Notes under the pieces: model-generated
The model's input: only the letters and a program-made list of their open reading frames with translations
Databases searched by the model: none
What the model was told of the DNA's origin: nothing
Assembly (NCBI RefSeq): GCF_005889735.1
Contig: NZ_VCKY01000008.1
Span: 1 to 64,000, forward strand
Direction of reading: 5' to 3'
Source of the DNA: Nonomuraea turkmeniaca
GTDB lineage: Bacteria > Actinomycetota > Actinomycetes > Streptosporangiales > Streptosporangiaceae
Length of the DNA: 64,000 nt
Translations under genes and position numbers: made by a program
In this document: positions 51,687 to 60,818 of the stretch, piece after piece
How positions within the stretch are numbered: the first letter of the stretch is position 1
Layout: every line of letters starts with the position of its first letter

Positions 51687-52388
51687 TCAGAACGGATCGC
51701 CCACGCGGTGGTGCTTGCCGTTGGGAGTGGGGAGCCGCTTGGCTTCGCGGCGCTTCTTGACGACCTCGACGAAGATCGGGATCAGCGAGATCAGCACGAT
51801 GAGGAAGACGCCCGGCAGGATGTACCTGTCGATCTGCTTGGGATCGACCTGCCCGCCGAGGAAGTGGCCGATCAGGAGCAGGCTCTCGACCCAGAAGACC
51901 CCGCCGACGACATTCCACAGGAAGAAACGTTTGGGCGGCATCTCCAGCACGCCGGCGACGGGATTCATGAACGTGCGGACGATCGGCACGAACCTGGCCA
52001 GAATCACCGCCTTGGCCGGGCCGAACTTCTCGAAGAACTCCTCGGCCCTGAGCACGTGCTCCCTCTTGAACAACCGCGAATCCGGCTTGTCAAAGAGTTT
52101 GCGGCCGAATCGGAAGCCGAGGAAATGCCCGAGCTGGGCTCCCGCGATCGCGCACAGCGGGGTGCCGATCAGCAAGACCGGCAGCGAGAGCGGCTCGATG
52201 CCCATTCCCGCGGCCACCGACGCCGAGCTGAAAATCCCCGCGGCCACCAGCAGCGAGTCGCCAGGCAAGAAGAACCCGAGCAGCAGACCCGTTTCGGCGA
52301 AGATGATGGCCAGCACGCCGACCGTGGCGAAAGCGCCGAGAATCGTGAGCCACCACGTCGGGTCGAGGAGATTCAAAAGCCAGTCCAC
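51687..52388 (-). CDS. DedA/SNARE-associated family membrane protein
   Basis: A 233-aa polytopic protein of the DedA family, whose members move lipid carriers such as undecaprenyl phosphate across the membrane or support envelope homeostasis. The diagnostic motifs are FFLPGDSLLVAAG, FGPAKAVILARFVPIVRTFM and NPVAGVLEMP, with the conserved Arg pair. GTG 52388 is preceded by TAGGCT at 6 nt, so the mRNA is probably leaderless. Confidence 0.92.
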   Translation of the reverse strand: MDWLLNLLDPTWWLTILGAFATVGVLAIIFAETGLLLGFFLPGDSLLVAAGIFSSASVAAGMGIEPLSLPVLLIGTPLCAIAGAQLGHFLGFRFGRKLFDKPDSRLFKREHVLRAEEFFEKFGPAKAVILARFVPIVRTFMNPVAGVLEMPPKRFFLWNVVGGVFWVESLLLIGHFLGGQVDPKQIDRYILPGVFLIVLISLIPIFVEVVKKRREAKRLPTPNGKHHRVGDPF

Positions 52389-52531
52389 GCCGAGAGCCTA
52401 CCCGGAGCGGGCATCCCGGGCGTCGCCATCGGGCCACGCGCCGTCAAGAACGCGTTCTATCTACCAGTTGGGGTAGTGAGCCGGGATACTGGGCCCTGGC
52501 GCGAAGCCGTAACTTCTCAGGGAGATGAATC

Positions 52532-53554
52532 ATGCCTATTGCGACTCCAGAGGTCTACGCCGAGATGCTCGACCGGGCCAAGGCCGGCGGATTCGCCTAC
52601 CCGGCGATCAACGTGACCTCGTCTCAGACGTTGAATGCCGCTTTGCGCGGCTTCGCCGAGGCCGAGAGCGACGGCATCGTTCAGGTCTCCACCGGCGGCG
52701 CCGAGTTCCTCGCCGGCGCCACCGTCAAGGACATGGTCACGGGGGCGACGGCGCTGGCCGAGTACGCCCGGATCGTGGCCGCGAAATACCCGGTCACGGT
52801 GGCGCTGCACACCGACCACTGCCCCAAGGACAAGCTCGACGGCTTCATGCGTCCGCTGATCGACATCTCGCTCGAGCGGGTCTCCAAGGGTCTGGACCCG
52901 CTCTTCCAGTCGCACATGTGGGACGGCTCGGCCGTGCTGCTCGAGGAGAACCTGGAGATCGCCAAGGAGCTCCTGGAGAAGTGCGCGCGGGCCCGGATCG
53001 TCATGGAGATGGAGATCGGCGTCGTCGGCGGCGAGGAGGACGGCGTCGTCGGCGAGATCAACGAGAAGCTCTACACGACCGCCGAGGACGCGCTGGCCAC
53101 CGCCGAGGCCGTGGGCATCGGGGAGAAGGGCCGCTACATGCTGGCCGCCACGTTCGGCAACGTGCACGGCGTCTACAAGCCGGGGCACGTCAAGCTGCGG
53201 CCGAGCGTGCTGAAGGAGATCCAGGACGCGGTCGGCGCCAAGTACGGCAAGGAGAAGCCGTTCGACCTGGTCTTCCACGGCGGCTCCGGCTCGCTGCTCG
53301 AGGAGATTCACGAGGCCATCTCGTACGGCGTCGTCAAGATGAACGTCGACACCGACACCCAGTACGCCTTCACCAGGCCGATCGCGGACCACATGTTCCG
53401 CAACTACGACGGCGTGCTCAAGGTGGACGGCGACGTGGGCAACAAGAAGACGTACGACCCGCGCTCGTACGGCAAGGCCGCCGAGGCCGGAATGGCCGCG
53501 CGCGTGGCGGAGGCGTGCCAGAGCCTCAAGAGTGCTGGGACGAAGATCTCCTAG
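52532..53554 (+). CDS. fbaA: Fructose-bisphosphate aldolase, class II
   Basis: A 340-aa zinc aldolase that splits fructose 1,6-bisphosphate in glycolysis and runs in reverse in gluconeogenesis. Zinc and catalytic residues are in ALHTDHC, MEMEIGVVGGEEDG, GNVHGVYKPGHV, LVFHGGSGS and KMNVDTDTQYAF. ATG 52532 has CAGGGAG upstream. The gene is followed by DUF3151, a pairing seen in many actinobacteria. Confidence 0.97.
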   Translation: MPIATPEVYAEMLDRAKAGGFAYPAINVTSSQTLNAALRGFAEAESDGIVQVSTGGAEFLAGATVKDMVTGATALAEYARIVAAKYPVTVALHTDHCPKDKLDGFMRPLIDISLERVSKGLDPLFQSHMWDGSAVLLEENLEIAKELLEKCARARIVMEMEIGVVGGEEDGVVGEINEKLYTTAEDALATAEAVGIGEKGRYMLAATFGNVHGVYKPGHVKLRPSVLKEIQDAVGAKYGKEKPFDLVFHGGSGSLLEEIHEAISYGVVKMNVDTDTQYAFTRPIADHMFRNYDGVLKVDGDVGNKKTYDPRSYGKAAEAGMAARVAEACQSLKSAGTKIS

Positions 53555-53588
53555 CCACTGGTGCGGCCTGGCGGGTATGACTTGTCCT

Positions 53589-53999
53589 ATGGATAACCTT
53601 CTCGCCGGGCCGCCCCCGACTCATCTGCCGGACCAGCCCGAGGCCAGAGAGGCGCTGGAAGCCGGCGCCAAGGCCGCCGACGTGGCCGCCCGCTTCCCCG
53701 CCTTCCCGGCGGCGTGGGCCGCGCTCGCGGAGGAGTACTTCGCCCAAGGGCACGCGGTCACCTCGTACGCCTTCGCGCGCACCGGCTACCATCGTGGGCT
53801 CGACCAGCTGCGCCGCAGCGGCTGGAAGGGCCACGGGCCCATTCCTTGGGAGCATGCGCCCAACCGTGGCTTCCTGCGCTGCCTGTACGCGCTGTCGCGA
53901 GCCGCCCAGGCGATCGGCGAGAAGGACGAGGCCGAGCGGTGCCTGCAGTTCCTGAAGGACAGCACGGAATCCGGTTACGACGCGCTGTCCAAGGGTTAG
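53589..53999 (+). CDS. DUF3151 family protein
   Basis: A 136-aa protein confined to actinobacteria. Conserved features: NLLAGPPPTHLPD at the start, PAAWAALAEEYFAQG, AYAFARTGYHRGLDQLRRSGW, HGPIPWEHAPNRGFLRCLYALSRAAQAIGE-type helices read in short blocks. All-helical, possibly TPR-like; function unknown. ATG 53589 has TATGAC 7 nt upstream and no ribosome binding site, hence probably leaderless. It lies between fbaA and purA. Confidence 0.88.
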   Translation: MDNLLAGPPPTHLPDQPEAREALEAGAKAADVAARFPAFPAAWAALAEEYFAQGHAVTSYAFARTGYHRGLDQLRRSGWKGHGPIPWEHAPNRGFLRCLYALSRAAQAIGEKDEAERCLQFLKDSTESGYDALSKG

Positions 54000-54002
54000 C
54001 CC

Positions 54003-54097
54003 TTGGGGTGTTTAGGCACGTTCGGGTAGTCTCACTACGCAAGAGCCCCTGTCGCGCTTGCGCCAGGGGTTTCGTTTTGTGCTCAGGAGACTGAACC
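54003..54097 (+). promoter_or_regulatory. purA leader with promoter and terminator-like hairpin (possible attenuator)
   Basis: TTGGGG (54003-54008), an 18-nt spacer and TAGTCT (54027-54032) suggest a start near 54039. The hairpin CCCCTG-T-CGC-GCTT-GCG-C-CAGGGG (54046-54069) is followed by TTTCGTTTT (54070-54078), a rare true T-run in this GC-rich DNA, only 20 nt before ATG 54098. CGCAAG (54038-54043) can instead pair with CTTGCG (54057-54062), which would break the inner stem. It is either the terminator of the upstream gene or an attenuator of purA. Confidence 0.55.
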
Positions 54098-55381
54098 ATG
54101 CCGGCTGCCGTTCTCGTTGGTGCCCAGTGGGGCGATGAGGGCAAGGGCAAGGCCACCGACCTGCTCGGTGGCGACGTCGACTACGTCGTCCGCTATCAGG
54201 GTGGCAACAACGCGGGGCACACGGTCGTCATCGGCGACCAGAAATACGCCCTCCATCTGCTTCCCACCGGAATCCTCTCGCCGGAAGTCGTGCCGGTCAT
54301 CGGCAACGGCGTGGTGATCGACCCAGGTGTGCTACTAAGTGAGATCGACGGCCTGGCCGCGCGGGGCATCTCCGCCGAGCGGCTGCTGATCTCCTCGAAC
54401 GCGCACCTGATCATGCCCCACCACAAGGCGCTCGACAAGGTCACCGAGCGTTACTTGGGCAAGGCCAAGATCGGCACCACCGGGCGCGGGATCGGGCCCG
54501 CGTACGGCGACAAGATCGCCCGCATGGGCGTGCGCGTGCAGGACCTGCTCGACCCGGGCATCCTGGCGAAGAAGATCGAGGTCGCGCTGACCGAGAAGAA
54601 CCAGGTGCTGACCAAGGTCTACAACCGGCGCGGGATCGACCTTGAGGCGGTGCTCGAGGAGTACCTCGCCTACGCCGAGCGACTCAAGCCGCACATCGCC
54701 GACACCTCGCTGGTGCTCTCGAAGGCGCTGGACGAGGGCAAGTTCGTGCTGCTGGAGGGCGGGCAGGGGACGCTGCTCGACATCGACCACGGCACGTACC
54801 CGTTCGTCACGTCGTCGTCTCCCACGTCGGGCGGCGCGTGCGCCGGAGCCGGGATCCCGCCGAACCGGCTCACCAAGATCATCGGAATCCTGAAGGCGTA
54901 CACGACCCGTGTCGGCTCCGGGCCCTTCCCGACCGAGCTGACGGACGAGATGGGCGACTGGCTGCGCCAGACCGGCGGCGAGTACGGCGTCACCACGGGC
55001 CGCAACCGCCGCTGCGGCTGGTTCGACGCGGTGATCGCCCGCTACGCCACCCGCATCAACGGGATCACGGACTACTTCCTCACCAAGCTGGACGTGCTGT
55101 CGGGGCTGGAGCGGATCCCGGTGTGCGTGGCATACGAAGTGGACGGGGTGCGGCACGACGAGATCCCGATGACGCAGACCGACTTCCACCACGCGACGCC
55201 GATTTACGAGGAGTTCCCGGGGTGGCAGGAGGACATCACCAGCGCCAAGTCCTTCGATGACCTGCCGCCGAACGCGCAGGCGTACGTGCGGACGCTGGAG
55301 GAGATGAGCGGCGCGCCGATCTCGGCCATCGGCGTCGGCCCTGGCCGCGACCAGACCGTGGTGGTGCGCTCCCTCGTCTGA
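54098..55381 (+). CDS. purA: Adenylosuccinate synthetase
   Basis: A 427-aa enzyme that uses GTP to join IMP and aspartate, the first step to AMP. The P-loop-like start is [17 protein letters not shown], with [44 protein letters not shown] and the C-terminal [13 protein letters not shown] 54098 follows CAGGAG. The gene stands behind a leader with an intrinsic-terminator-like hairpin. Confidence 0.98.
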   Translation: MPAAVLVGAQWGDEGKGKATDLLGGDVDYVVRYQGGNNAGHTVVIGDQKYALHLLPTGILSPEVVPVIGNGVVIDPGVLLSEIDGLAARGISAERLLISSNAHLIMPHHKALDKVTERYLGKAKIGTTGRGIGPAYGDKIARMGVRVQDLLDPGILAKKIEVALTEKNQVLTKVYNRRGIDLEAVLEEYLAYAERLKPHIADTSLVLSKALDEGKFVLLEGGQGTLLDIDHGTYPFVTSSSPTSGGACAGAGIPPNRLTKIIGILKAYTTRVGSGPFPTELTDEMGDWLRQTGGEYGVTTGRNRRCGWFDAVIARYATRINGITDYFLTKLDVLSGLERIPVCVAYEVDGVRHDEIPMTQTDFHHATPIYEEFPGWQEDITSAKSFDDLPPNAQAYVRTLEEMSGAPISAIGVGPGRDQTVVVRSLV

Positions 55382-55431
55382 CCGGGCTTCGGCGTTCCTC
55401 AGGCGGACGCGCTGACGTCCGCACGCGTTGC

Positions 55432-55487
55432 GCCGAGCTTCACCCCTCACCTTCGCGCCGCACCGGCGCCGGGGTGAGGGGCTCGGC
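55432..55487. terminator. Long inverted repeat between convergent purA and GNAT genes
   Basis: GCCGAGC (55432-55438) pairs with GCTCGGC (55481-55487) and CACCCCTCACC (55441-55451) pairs with GGGGTGAGGG (55471-55480), with an inner GCGCCG/CGGCGCC region. This 56-base hairpin should terminate both converging transcripts. Confidence 0.7.
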
Positions 55488-55520
55488 ACAGTGCGTGCGG
55501 CCCATGACCAGGCGCGGTGG

Positions 55521-56171
55521 TCAGGGGGTCAGGACGACGGCCGTCATCGGGGTGTGGAGGGTCCAGCCCACCGTCTCGTACAGCGCCTGGCCCTGGGCGG
55601 TGGCCACGAGGATGCCCGTCCGCGCCCCCAGCGACGCGGCCGCCGACGACATCGTGCGCATGATGATCGTGCCGAGGCCGCGGCGGCGGTGGTCGGCGGC
55701 GGTTTCCACCTGGTCCATCACGGCGGCGGAGCCCGCCACGGCGAACTGGCCGCGGGCCGCGACCTCGCCTGCCGCCGTCAGGAGCCGGGCCGCGGTGACG
55801 CCGGCCCTGGTGGTGACGGCCAGGGTGTAACCCGGTGGAGCCTGCGGGGGTGCGGTGCGGGCCAAGGAGGCGGTCATCATGAACTCCCGGTCCATGACCG
55901 TCCAGGCCGGCGGCAGGAAGGAGGCGACGGCCTCGGCGGGGGCGCAGAGTTTGAGCCAGGTGCCGGGCGTCGTCAGCGTCGTGGTCAGGTGGTGGAGGAC
56001 CTCCGGGGTCGGGGTGGGGATGACGTGGCGGGCCACGTGGCCGGGCAGGCCGACGTCCACACGCAGGCCCCACGGTTCGCGTACGGGACTGGGTGCGCTG
56101 CGGGAGATGACCCAGCCGTCGACCCATGCCCGGACCGTCCCTGAATCGGCGGGTTTGAGAACCTCCGTCAT
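55521..56171 (-). CDS. GNAT family N-acetyltransferase
   Basis: A ~216-aa protein with a C-terminal acetyltransferase domain. The acetyl-CoA loop is ETAADHRRRGLGTIIMRTM, followed by GILVATAQGQALYETVGW. The N-terminal ~110 residues are a less conserved extension (VISRSAPSPVREPWGLRVDV). ATG 56171 is preferred over TTG 56177. Converges with purA across a strong terminator. Substrate unknown. Confidence 0.85.
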   Translation of the reverse strand: MTEVLKPADSGTVRAWVDGWVISRSAPSPVREPWGLRVDVGLPGHVARHVIPTPTPEVLHHLTTTLTTPGTWLKLCAPAEAVASFLPPAWTVMDREFMMTASLARTAPPQAPPGYTLAVTTRAGVTAARLLTAAGEVAARGQFAVAGSAAVMDQVETAADHRRRGLGTIIMRTMSSAAASLGARTGILVATAQGQALYETVGWTLHTPMTAVVLTP

Positions 56172-56280
56172 AGACAACAGCCTATTGTCCGCCGGTCACC
56201 ACACGACGGGGCGTAGCAGGATAAAAAGGACACGGCGTGGCACCTCCTAGTCGTGCCCGGCGGCGGGTAGGGTCCCGGGT

Positions 56281-57189
56281 GTGCACGTTGAGATTCATGG
56301 TCACCGAGGTGCGCGGGGCCTCTGGCCGGAGAACACCCTGCCAGGTATGAGCCGCACGATGGAGCTCGGCGTTCACGCGCTCGAGCTCGACGTGGCGCTC
56401 ACCGCCGATCGGCGCCTCGTGCTCACGCACGATCTCACGGTCTCCGCGGTGACCAGCGCCGACAGACGGCCGCTGCACGCCGGCGACCCGCTCTTCCCGT
56501 ACGTCGGCAAGCCCATCAACGCCCTCACGCTGGCGCAGCTGCGCATGCTGGACGTGGGCGTGCGGCTGCCGAGGCATCTCGACGACCCCTTCGCGCTGAC
56601 GCAGGTCGCCATGCCGGAGACCAGGATGCCGACGCTGGGCGCGGTCCTGGGGCTGGTGAACGCGTACGAGGCGGAGAGCGTACGGCTGCACGTCGAGCTC
56701 AAGTCCGATCCCACCAGGCCGGAGCTGACGCCGGACCCCGAGATGTTCGCCCAGCTCGTCGTCGACGAGCTCGACCGGCACGGCAGGCTCGGCAACGTCG
56801 CCATCCTGAGCTTCGACTGGCGGATCCTGCGGCACGCGGCGCGGATCGCGCCTGGCACGCGCCGGTTCGCGCTGATCGAGCCGGACACCCTGCACTGGCA
56901 CGAAGGCGGCCTGGGGGACGACATTCCCGCCGCCGCCCGCGCGGCAGGGGCCACCACGCTCTCGCCCGAGCACGTCATGGTGGACGAGGCGCTGATGGCA
57001 CAGGCGGCCGCGGCGGGACTCGATGTGGCGGTATGGACGGTCAACGAGCCGGGGCTGGCCGGGCGGATGCTGGATCTCGGGGTGGCGGGCATCGTGACCG
57101 ACTATCCCGATCGCATGCGGGAGGTGTGGCGGGAGCGGGGGCTGGAGCTGCCCGAGCCGGTCGGACCGCTCAGGCCCGTCGGCGTCTGA
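56281..57189 (+). CDS. Glycerophosphodiester phosphodiesterase
   Basis: A 302-aa TIM-barrel phosphodiesterase that releases glycerol 3-phosphate from deacylated phospholipids. Active-site motifs: HGHRGARGLWPENTLPG, ALELDVALTADRRLVLTHD and VAVWTVNEPG, all near the expected spacing. No signal peptide, so cytosolic. GTG 56281 has TAGGGT exactly 7 nt upstream and no ribosome binding site, a likely leaderless start. Confidence 0.93.
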   Translation: MHVEIHGHRGARGLWPENTLPGMSRTMELGVHALELDVALTADRRLVLTHDLTVSAVTSADRRPLHAGDPLFPYVGKPINALTLAQLRMLDVGVRLPRHLDDPFALTQVAMPETRMPTLGAVLGLVNAYEAESVRLHVELKSDPTRPELTPDPEMFAQLVVDELDRHGRLGNVAILSFDWRILRHAARIAPGTRRFALIEPDTLHWHEGGLGDDIPAAARAAGATTLSPEHVMVDEALMAQAAAAGLDVAVWTVNEPGLAGRMLDLGVAGIVTDYPDRMREVWRERGLELPEPVGPLRPVGV

Positions 57190-57225
57190 CCCCCGCCATC
57201 AGCCGGCGCCGACCCCGGCCATCAG

Positions 57226-58335
57226 CTAGAGCCAGCCGTTTCTGCGGAAGCCGCGATGCAGGAACACACAGGCGGTGACCATGAGGGCCAGCACGGCCGG
57301 GTAGCCCCAGACCTGCTTGGTCTCCGGCATGAAGTCGAAGTTCATGCCGTAGATTCCGGCGATCATCGTGGGCACGGCCAGGATGGCCACCCATGAGGAG
57401 ATCTTGCGCATGTCCTCGTTGGCCAGCGCGTTCGAGCGGGCCAGCGCGGCCTGCAGGATCGAGCTGCACAGCTCGTTCGAGGACTCCACCTGCTCGCACA
57501 CCCGGGACAGGTGGTCGCCGACGTCGCGGAAGTACTCGCGCATCTCCGACGGGATCACCCGGCGCTGAGGCAGGGCGGACAGCGGGGCCTGCAACGGGGT
57601 GACGGCCCGCTTCATCTCCAGCATCTCCCGCTTGAGCTGGTAGATCCGGTTGATGTCGCGGGAGCTGACGTCGGCGAACACGGTGGCCTCGACCTCTTCG
57701 AGCTCCAGCTGCATGAGGTCGGCGACCTGGAGGTATTGGTCGACGACGTGGTCGGAGATGGCGTGCAGCACACCGGCCGGGCCTCGGTTCATCAACTTGG
57801 GCTTGTCCTCGAGGCGCTCGCGTACCAAGGTCAGCGGGCAGTGCTCGCCGTGCCGCACCGTCACCACGAAGTCCACGCCGAGGAACACCATGATCTCGCC
57901 GGTGGCGATGATCTCGCTGTTGGCGGTCAACTCGTCGTGGTCGAGGTAGGAGACGGTCTTCAGCACCATGAACAGCGAATCGCCGTACCGCTCGACCTTG
58001 GGGCGCTGGTGCGCCTTGACGGCGTCCTCGACGGCCAGCGGGTGCAGGCCGAACACCTCTGACAGCCACTCCACCTCAGGGGCTTCCGGCTCGTGCAGTC
58101 CCACCCAGACGAACGCCTTGGCGCCGTCAGCGGTCTTGTTGTGCTCGCGTACGTGCTCGAGTGCCTCGACGATGCCGGTCGCCGGGACCTTCTTGCCCTG
58201 GACGTAGGCGCCGAATTCGACGATGGAGTCGACGGGGGGCACGCAGATCTCACGCACCGGCTTGATGTGCTGGTGCGAGACGCGCGACGGCATGGGGTGA
58301 CGGTTGATTCGACGGAAAAGCGTGGACGAGCGCAT
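57226..58335 (-). CDS. corA: CorA-family magnesium/cobalt transporter
   Basis: A 369-aa divalent cation channel. A large N-terminal cytosolic domain (FVWVGLHEPEAPEVEWLSEV, HPLAVEDAVKAHQRPKVERY) is followed by long stalk helices and two C-terminal membrane helices. The selectivity motif is intact in MIAGIYGMNFDF (GMN). ATG 58335 has AAAGGGA 6 nt upstream. It is divergent from purD; the 358-base gap holds a strongly structured element about 95 nt upstream of the corA start. Confidence 0.95.
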   Translation of the reverse strand: MRSSTLFRRINRHPMPSRVSHQHIKPVREICVPPVDSIVEFGAYVQGKKVPATGIVEALEHVREHNKTADGAKAFVWVGLHEPEAPEVEWLSEVFGLHPLAVEDAVKAHQRPKVERYGDSLFMVLKTVSYLDHDELTANSEIIATGEIMVFLGVDFVVTVRHGEHCPLTLVRERLEDKPKLMNRGPAGVLHAISDHVVDQYLQVADLMQLELEEVEATVFADVSSRDINRIYQLKREMLEMKRAVTPLQAPLSALPQRRVIPSEMREYFRDVGDHLSRVCEQVESSNELCSSILQAALARSNALANEDMRKISSWVAILAVPTMIAGIYGMNFDFMPETKQVWGYPAVLALMVTACVFLHRGFRRNGWL

Positions 58336-58429
58336 GGCAGTCCCTTTCCGCCCGACATGGCACGCTCCACGCGCGACGAAAAGTCACCTCAATCAACACA
58401 TATGCGTGGAGGCACGATCAGGCTGCCGG

Positions 58430-58517
58430 ATTGGAGTGGTCGGGGGTATGCGGGGAGTACGTGGCGAAGCACGTACTGCTGGGATCACCAGGATTCATCC
58501 CGGACCACCTCCAATCA
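58430..58517. promoter_or_regulatory. Structured element in the corA-purD divergent gap
   Basis: ATTGGAG-TGGTC-GGG (58430-58444) pairs with CCC-G-GACCA-C-CTCCAAT (58499-58515), a ~15-bp stem with two single-base bulges. Inside are a perfect 8-bp hairpin AGTACGTG/CACGTACT (58456-58463, 58470-58477) and a third hairpin, GGGAT/ATCCC or CTGG/CCAG (58479-58501). Together they form a three-way junction on either strand. It could be a cis-regulatory RNA of corA (minus) or purD (plus), a terminator, or a small RNA. The rest of 58336-58693 shows only the purD -10 (GACAAT, 58681-58686). Confidence 0.5.
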
Positions 58518-58693
58518 CAAGAGACGCCGCAAAGCCGCCCTAACTTACCACAGGCGGGTGAACTTCTCTGACCCTACCGGCTCGGGGGCGCGCCGCTCAG
58601 GTAGAACTCGACAAAGATTGTTGCCCATTCCAGCATGTGGTGTCCTGGAGACCGGAGCCTGCGCCTGGTCTCGGGGCTGCGACAATAGAGCGT

Positions 58694-59908
58694 GTGCGCG
58701 TTCTAGTCATCGGTTCCGGAGGGCGTGAGCACGCCCTGTGTCGTTCGCTCAAGCTCGATCCCCAGGTCAGCGAGGTCCTTTGTGCCCCGGGCAACCCGGG
58801 CATCGAGCGGTACGCGGCCGTCTATCCCGTCGATCCCCTCGATCCCGGGCAGGTGGCCGAGCTGGCCACGCGGCTGCGGGTCGATCTCGTGGTGGTGGGG
58901 CCGGAGGCGCCGCTCGTCGCCGGCGTGTCCGACGCCGTGCGCGAGGCGGGCATCGCCTGCTTCGGGCCCTCCCGCGAGGCGGCCATGATCGAGGGGTCCA
59001 AGGCGTTCGCCAAGGAGATCATGAAGGCGGCCGACGTGCCGACCGCGCGAGCCAGGGCGTGCACCACCGAAGAGGAGGCCGCGGCCGCCCTCGACGAGTT
59101 CGGGGCGCCCTACGTGGTCAAGGACGACGGCCTGGCGGCCGGCAAGGGCGTGGTGGTCACGCATGACCGCGAGCAGGCGCTGGCGCACGCGCTGACCTGC
59201 GACCGGGTGGTGATCGAGGAATACCTGGACGGCCCCGAGGTGTCGCTGTTCGCGCTGTGCGACGGGAGCACGGCCGTGCCGCTGCAGCTCGCGCAGGACT
59301 TCAAGCGGCTCCACGACGGCGACGGAGGGCCCAACACGGGCGGCATGGGGGCCTACACGCCGCTCCCGTGGGCGCCGGAAGGCCTCACCGAGCAGGTCAT
59401 GCGGGAGGTCGTGCATCCGACGATCGCCGAGTTGTCGCGGCGCGGGCTGCCCTACCAGGGGGTGCTCTACGTGGGTCTCGCCCTGACCTCGAAGGGGCCG
59501 AAGGTGGTCGAGTTCAACGCCCGCTTCGGGGACCCGGAGACGCAGGTGCTGCTCGACCGGCTGGAGACGCCGCTGGGCGGGCTGCTGATGGCGTGCGCGA
59601 CGGGCGAGCTCGGGCCGGACCCGGTGTTCAAGCAGGGCTCGGCGGTGGCCGTGGTGATCGCGGCACAGAACTATCCGGTCGCGCCGGTCAAGGGCGACGT
59701 GATCACGGGGCCGCAGGGGACGGAGCACGCCTACGTGCTGCACGCCGGGACCAAGTGGGCCGACGACGACGTCGTCTCCGACGGCGGCCGGGTGCTGAAC
59801 GTGGTCGGCAACGGGCCGGACAAGGAGAGCGCGCGCCAGGCGGCCTATGACCTCGTCGGCCGGATCAAGCTGCGTGGCTCGCACTACAGGACGGACATCG
59901 CCCGATGA
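58694..59908 (+). CDS. purD: Phosphoribosylamine--glycine ligase
   Basis: A 404-aa ATP-grasp enzyme, second step of purine synthesis. It starts [16 protein letters not shown] at GTG 58694 with GACAAT at the -10 position 7 nt upstream and no ribosome binding site, hence leaderless. Family motifs are GPEAPLVAG, the ATP-grasp segments [17 protein letters not shown] and [24 protein letters not shown] and [12 protein letters not shown]. Its stop overlaps purC (ATGA). Confidence 0.97.
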   Translation: MRVLVIGSGGREHALCRSLKLDPQVSEVLCAPGNPGIERYAAVYPVDPLDPGQVAELATRLRVDLVVVGPEAPLVAGVSDAVREAGIACFGPSREAAMIEGSKAFAKEIMKAADVPTARARACTTEEEAAAALDEFGAPYVVKDDGLAAGKGVVVTHDREQALAHALTCDRVVIEEYLDGPEVSLFALCDGSTAVPLQLAQDFKRLHDGDGGPNTGGMGAYTPLPWAPEGLTEQVMREVVHPTIAELSRRGLPYQGVLYVGLALTSKGPKVVEFNARFGDPETQVLLDRLETPLGGLLMACATGELGPDPVFKQGSAVAVVIAAQNYPVAPVKGDVITGPQGTEHAYVLHAGTKWADDDVVSDGGRVLNVVGNGPDKESARQAAYDLVGRIKLRGSHYRTDIAR

Positions 59909-60741
59909 AGCTCGTGCACTCCGGCAAGGTCCGCGATCTCTACGAGACCGAGGACGGCCTGCTGATCATGGTCGCCTCCGACCGGATCTCGGCCTTCGAC
60001 TACGTGTTGCAGCCCGACATCCCGGAGAAAGGGGCCATTCTCACGCAGATGTCATTGTGGTGGTTCGATCAGCTCAAGGATGTCGTGCCCGACCACGTCG
60101 TCGCGCGGGGCGACGACGCGCACAGCGTGGTGTGCCGGCCGCTGCGAATGGTGCCGGTCGAGTGCGTGGCGCGGGGCTACCTGACGGGTGGCGGGCTGAG
60201 CGAATACCGCCGTGACGGCATGGTCTCCGGCGTGCCGCTGCCCGACGGGCTGGAGGACGGGTCCAGGCTGCCGGAGCCGATCTTCACGCCGTCCACCAAG
60301 GCGCCCGTGGGGGAGCACGACGAGCCGATCTCGTACGAGCAGGTCGTGGCCGAGGTCGGCGCGGAGACCGCCGAGGCGTTGCGGCGGATCACGCTGGCCG
60401 TCTACACGCGCGGCGCGGAGATCGCCCGCGAGCGCGGCATCATCGTGGCCGACACCAAGATCGAGCTGGGCTGGGACGCCAACGGCGTGCTGACGCTGGG
60501 CGACGAGGTGCTGACACCGGACTCCTCGCGATTCTGGCCGGCCGACGAATGGCGGCCGGGTCGGTCGCAACCATCTTTCGACAAGCAATTTGTACGAGAT
60601 TGGCTGCTGTCACCCGAATCTGGATGGGACAAAGACTCTGGAAACCCCCCACCCCCGCTACCCGACCATGTGGTCGAGCAGACCAGGCAGCGATACCTAG
60701 AAGCGTATGAGCGGCTCACGGGGGCTCCCTTTAGCGGATGA
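59905..60741 (+). CDS. purC: Phosphoribosylaminoimidazole-succinocarboxamide synthase
   Basis: A 278-aa SAICAR synthetase, joining CAIR and aspartate in purine synthesis. Signature regions: GKVRDLYETEDG, VASDRISAFDYVL, VECVARGYLTGGG (motif 1) and LADTKIELGW-like VADTKIELGWD (motif 2), plus DSSRFWPADEW and DKQFVRDWL. Coupled to purD by a 4-nt overlap. The 3' end is locally less GC-rich. Confidence 0.97.
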   Translation: MKLVHSGKVRDLYETEDGLLIMVASDRISAFDYVLQPDIPEKGAILTQMSLWWFDQLKDVVPDHVVARGDDAHSVVCRPLRMVPVECVARGYLTGGGLSEYRRDGMVSGVPLPDGLEDGSRLPEPIFTPSTKAPVGEHDEPISYEQVVAEVGAETAEALRRITLAVYTRGAEIARERGIIVADTKIELGWDANGVLTLGDEVLTPDSSRFWPADEWRPGRSQPSFDKQFVRDWLLSPESGWDKDSGNPPPPLPDHVVEQTRQRYLEAYERLTGAPFSG

Positions 60742-60818
60742 TTCGGCTGGGTCATGTGGTGTTAGCGACTACTGTTGGCCCGATCAAGCCTCACCGTTGA
60801 TTTCAAGGAGCCGCACGA

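Noticed and set aside
58336-58429. Magnesium (M-box) riboswitch upstream of corA
   Set aside because: I looked for the conserved M-box loops in the minus-strand leader and did not find them; only generic hairpins are visible.
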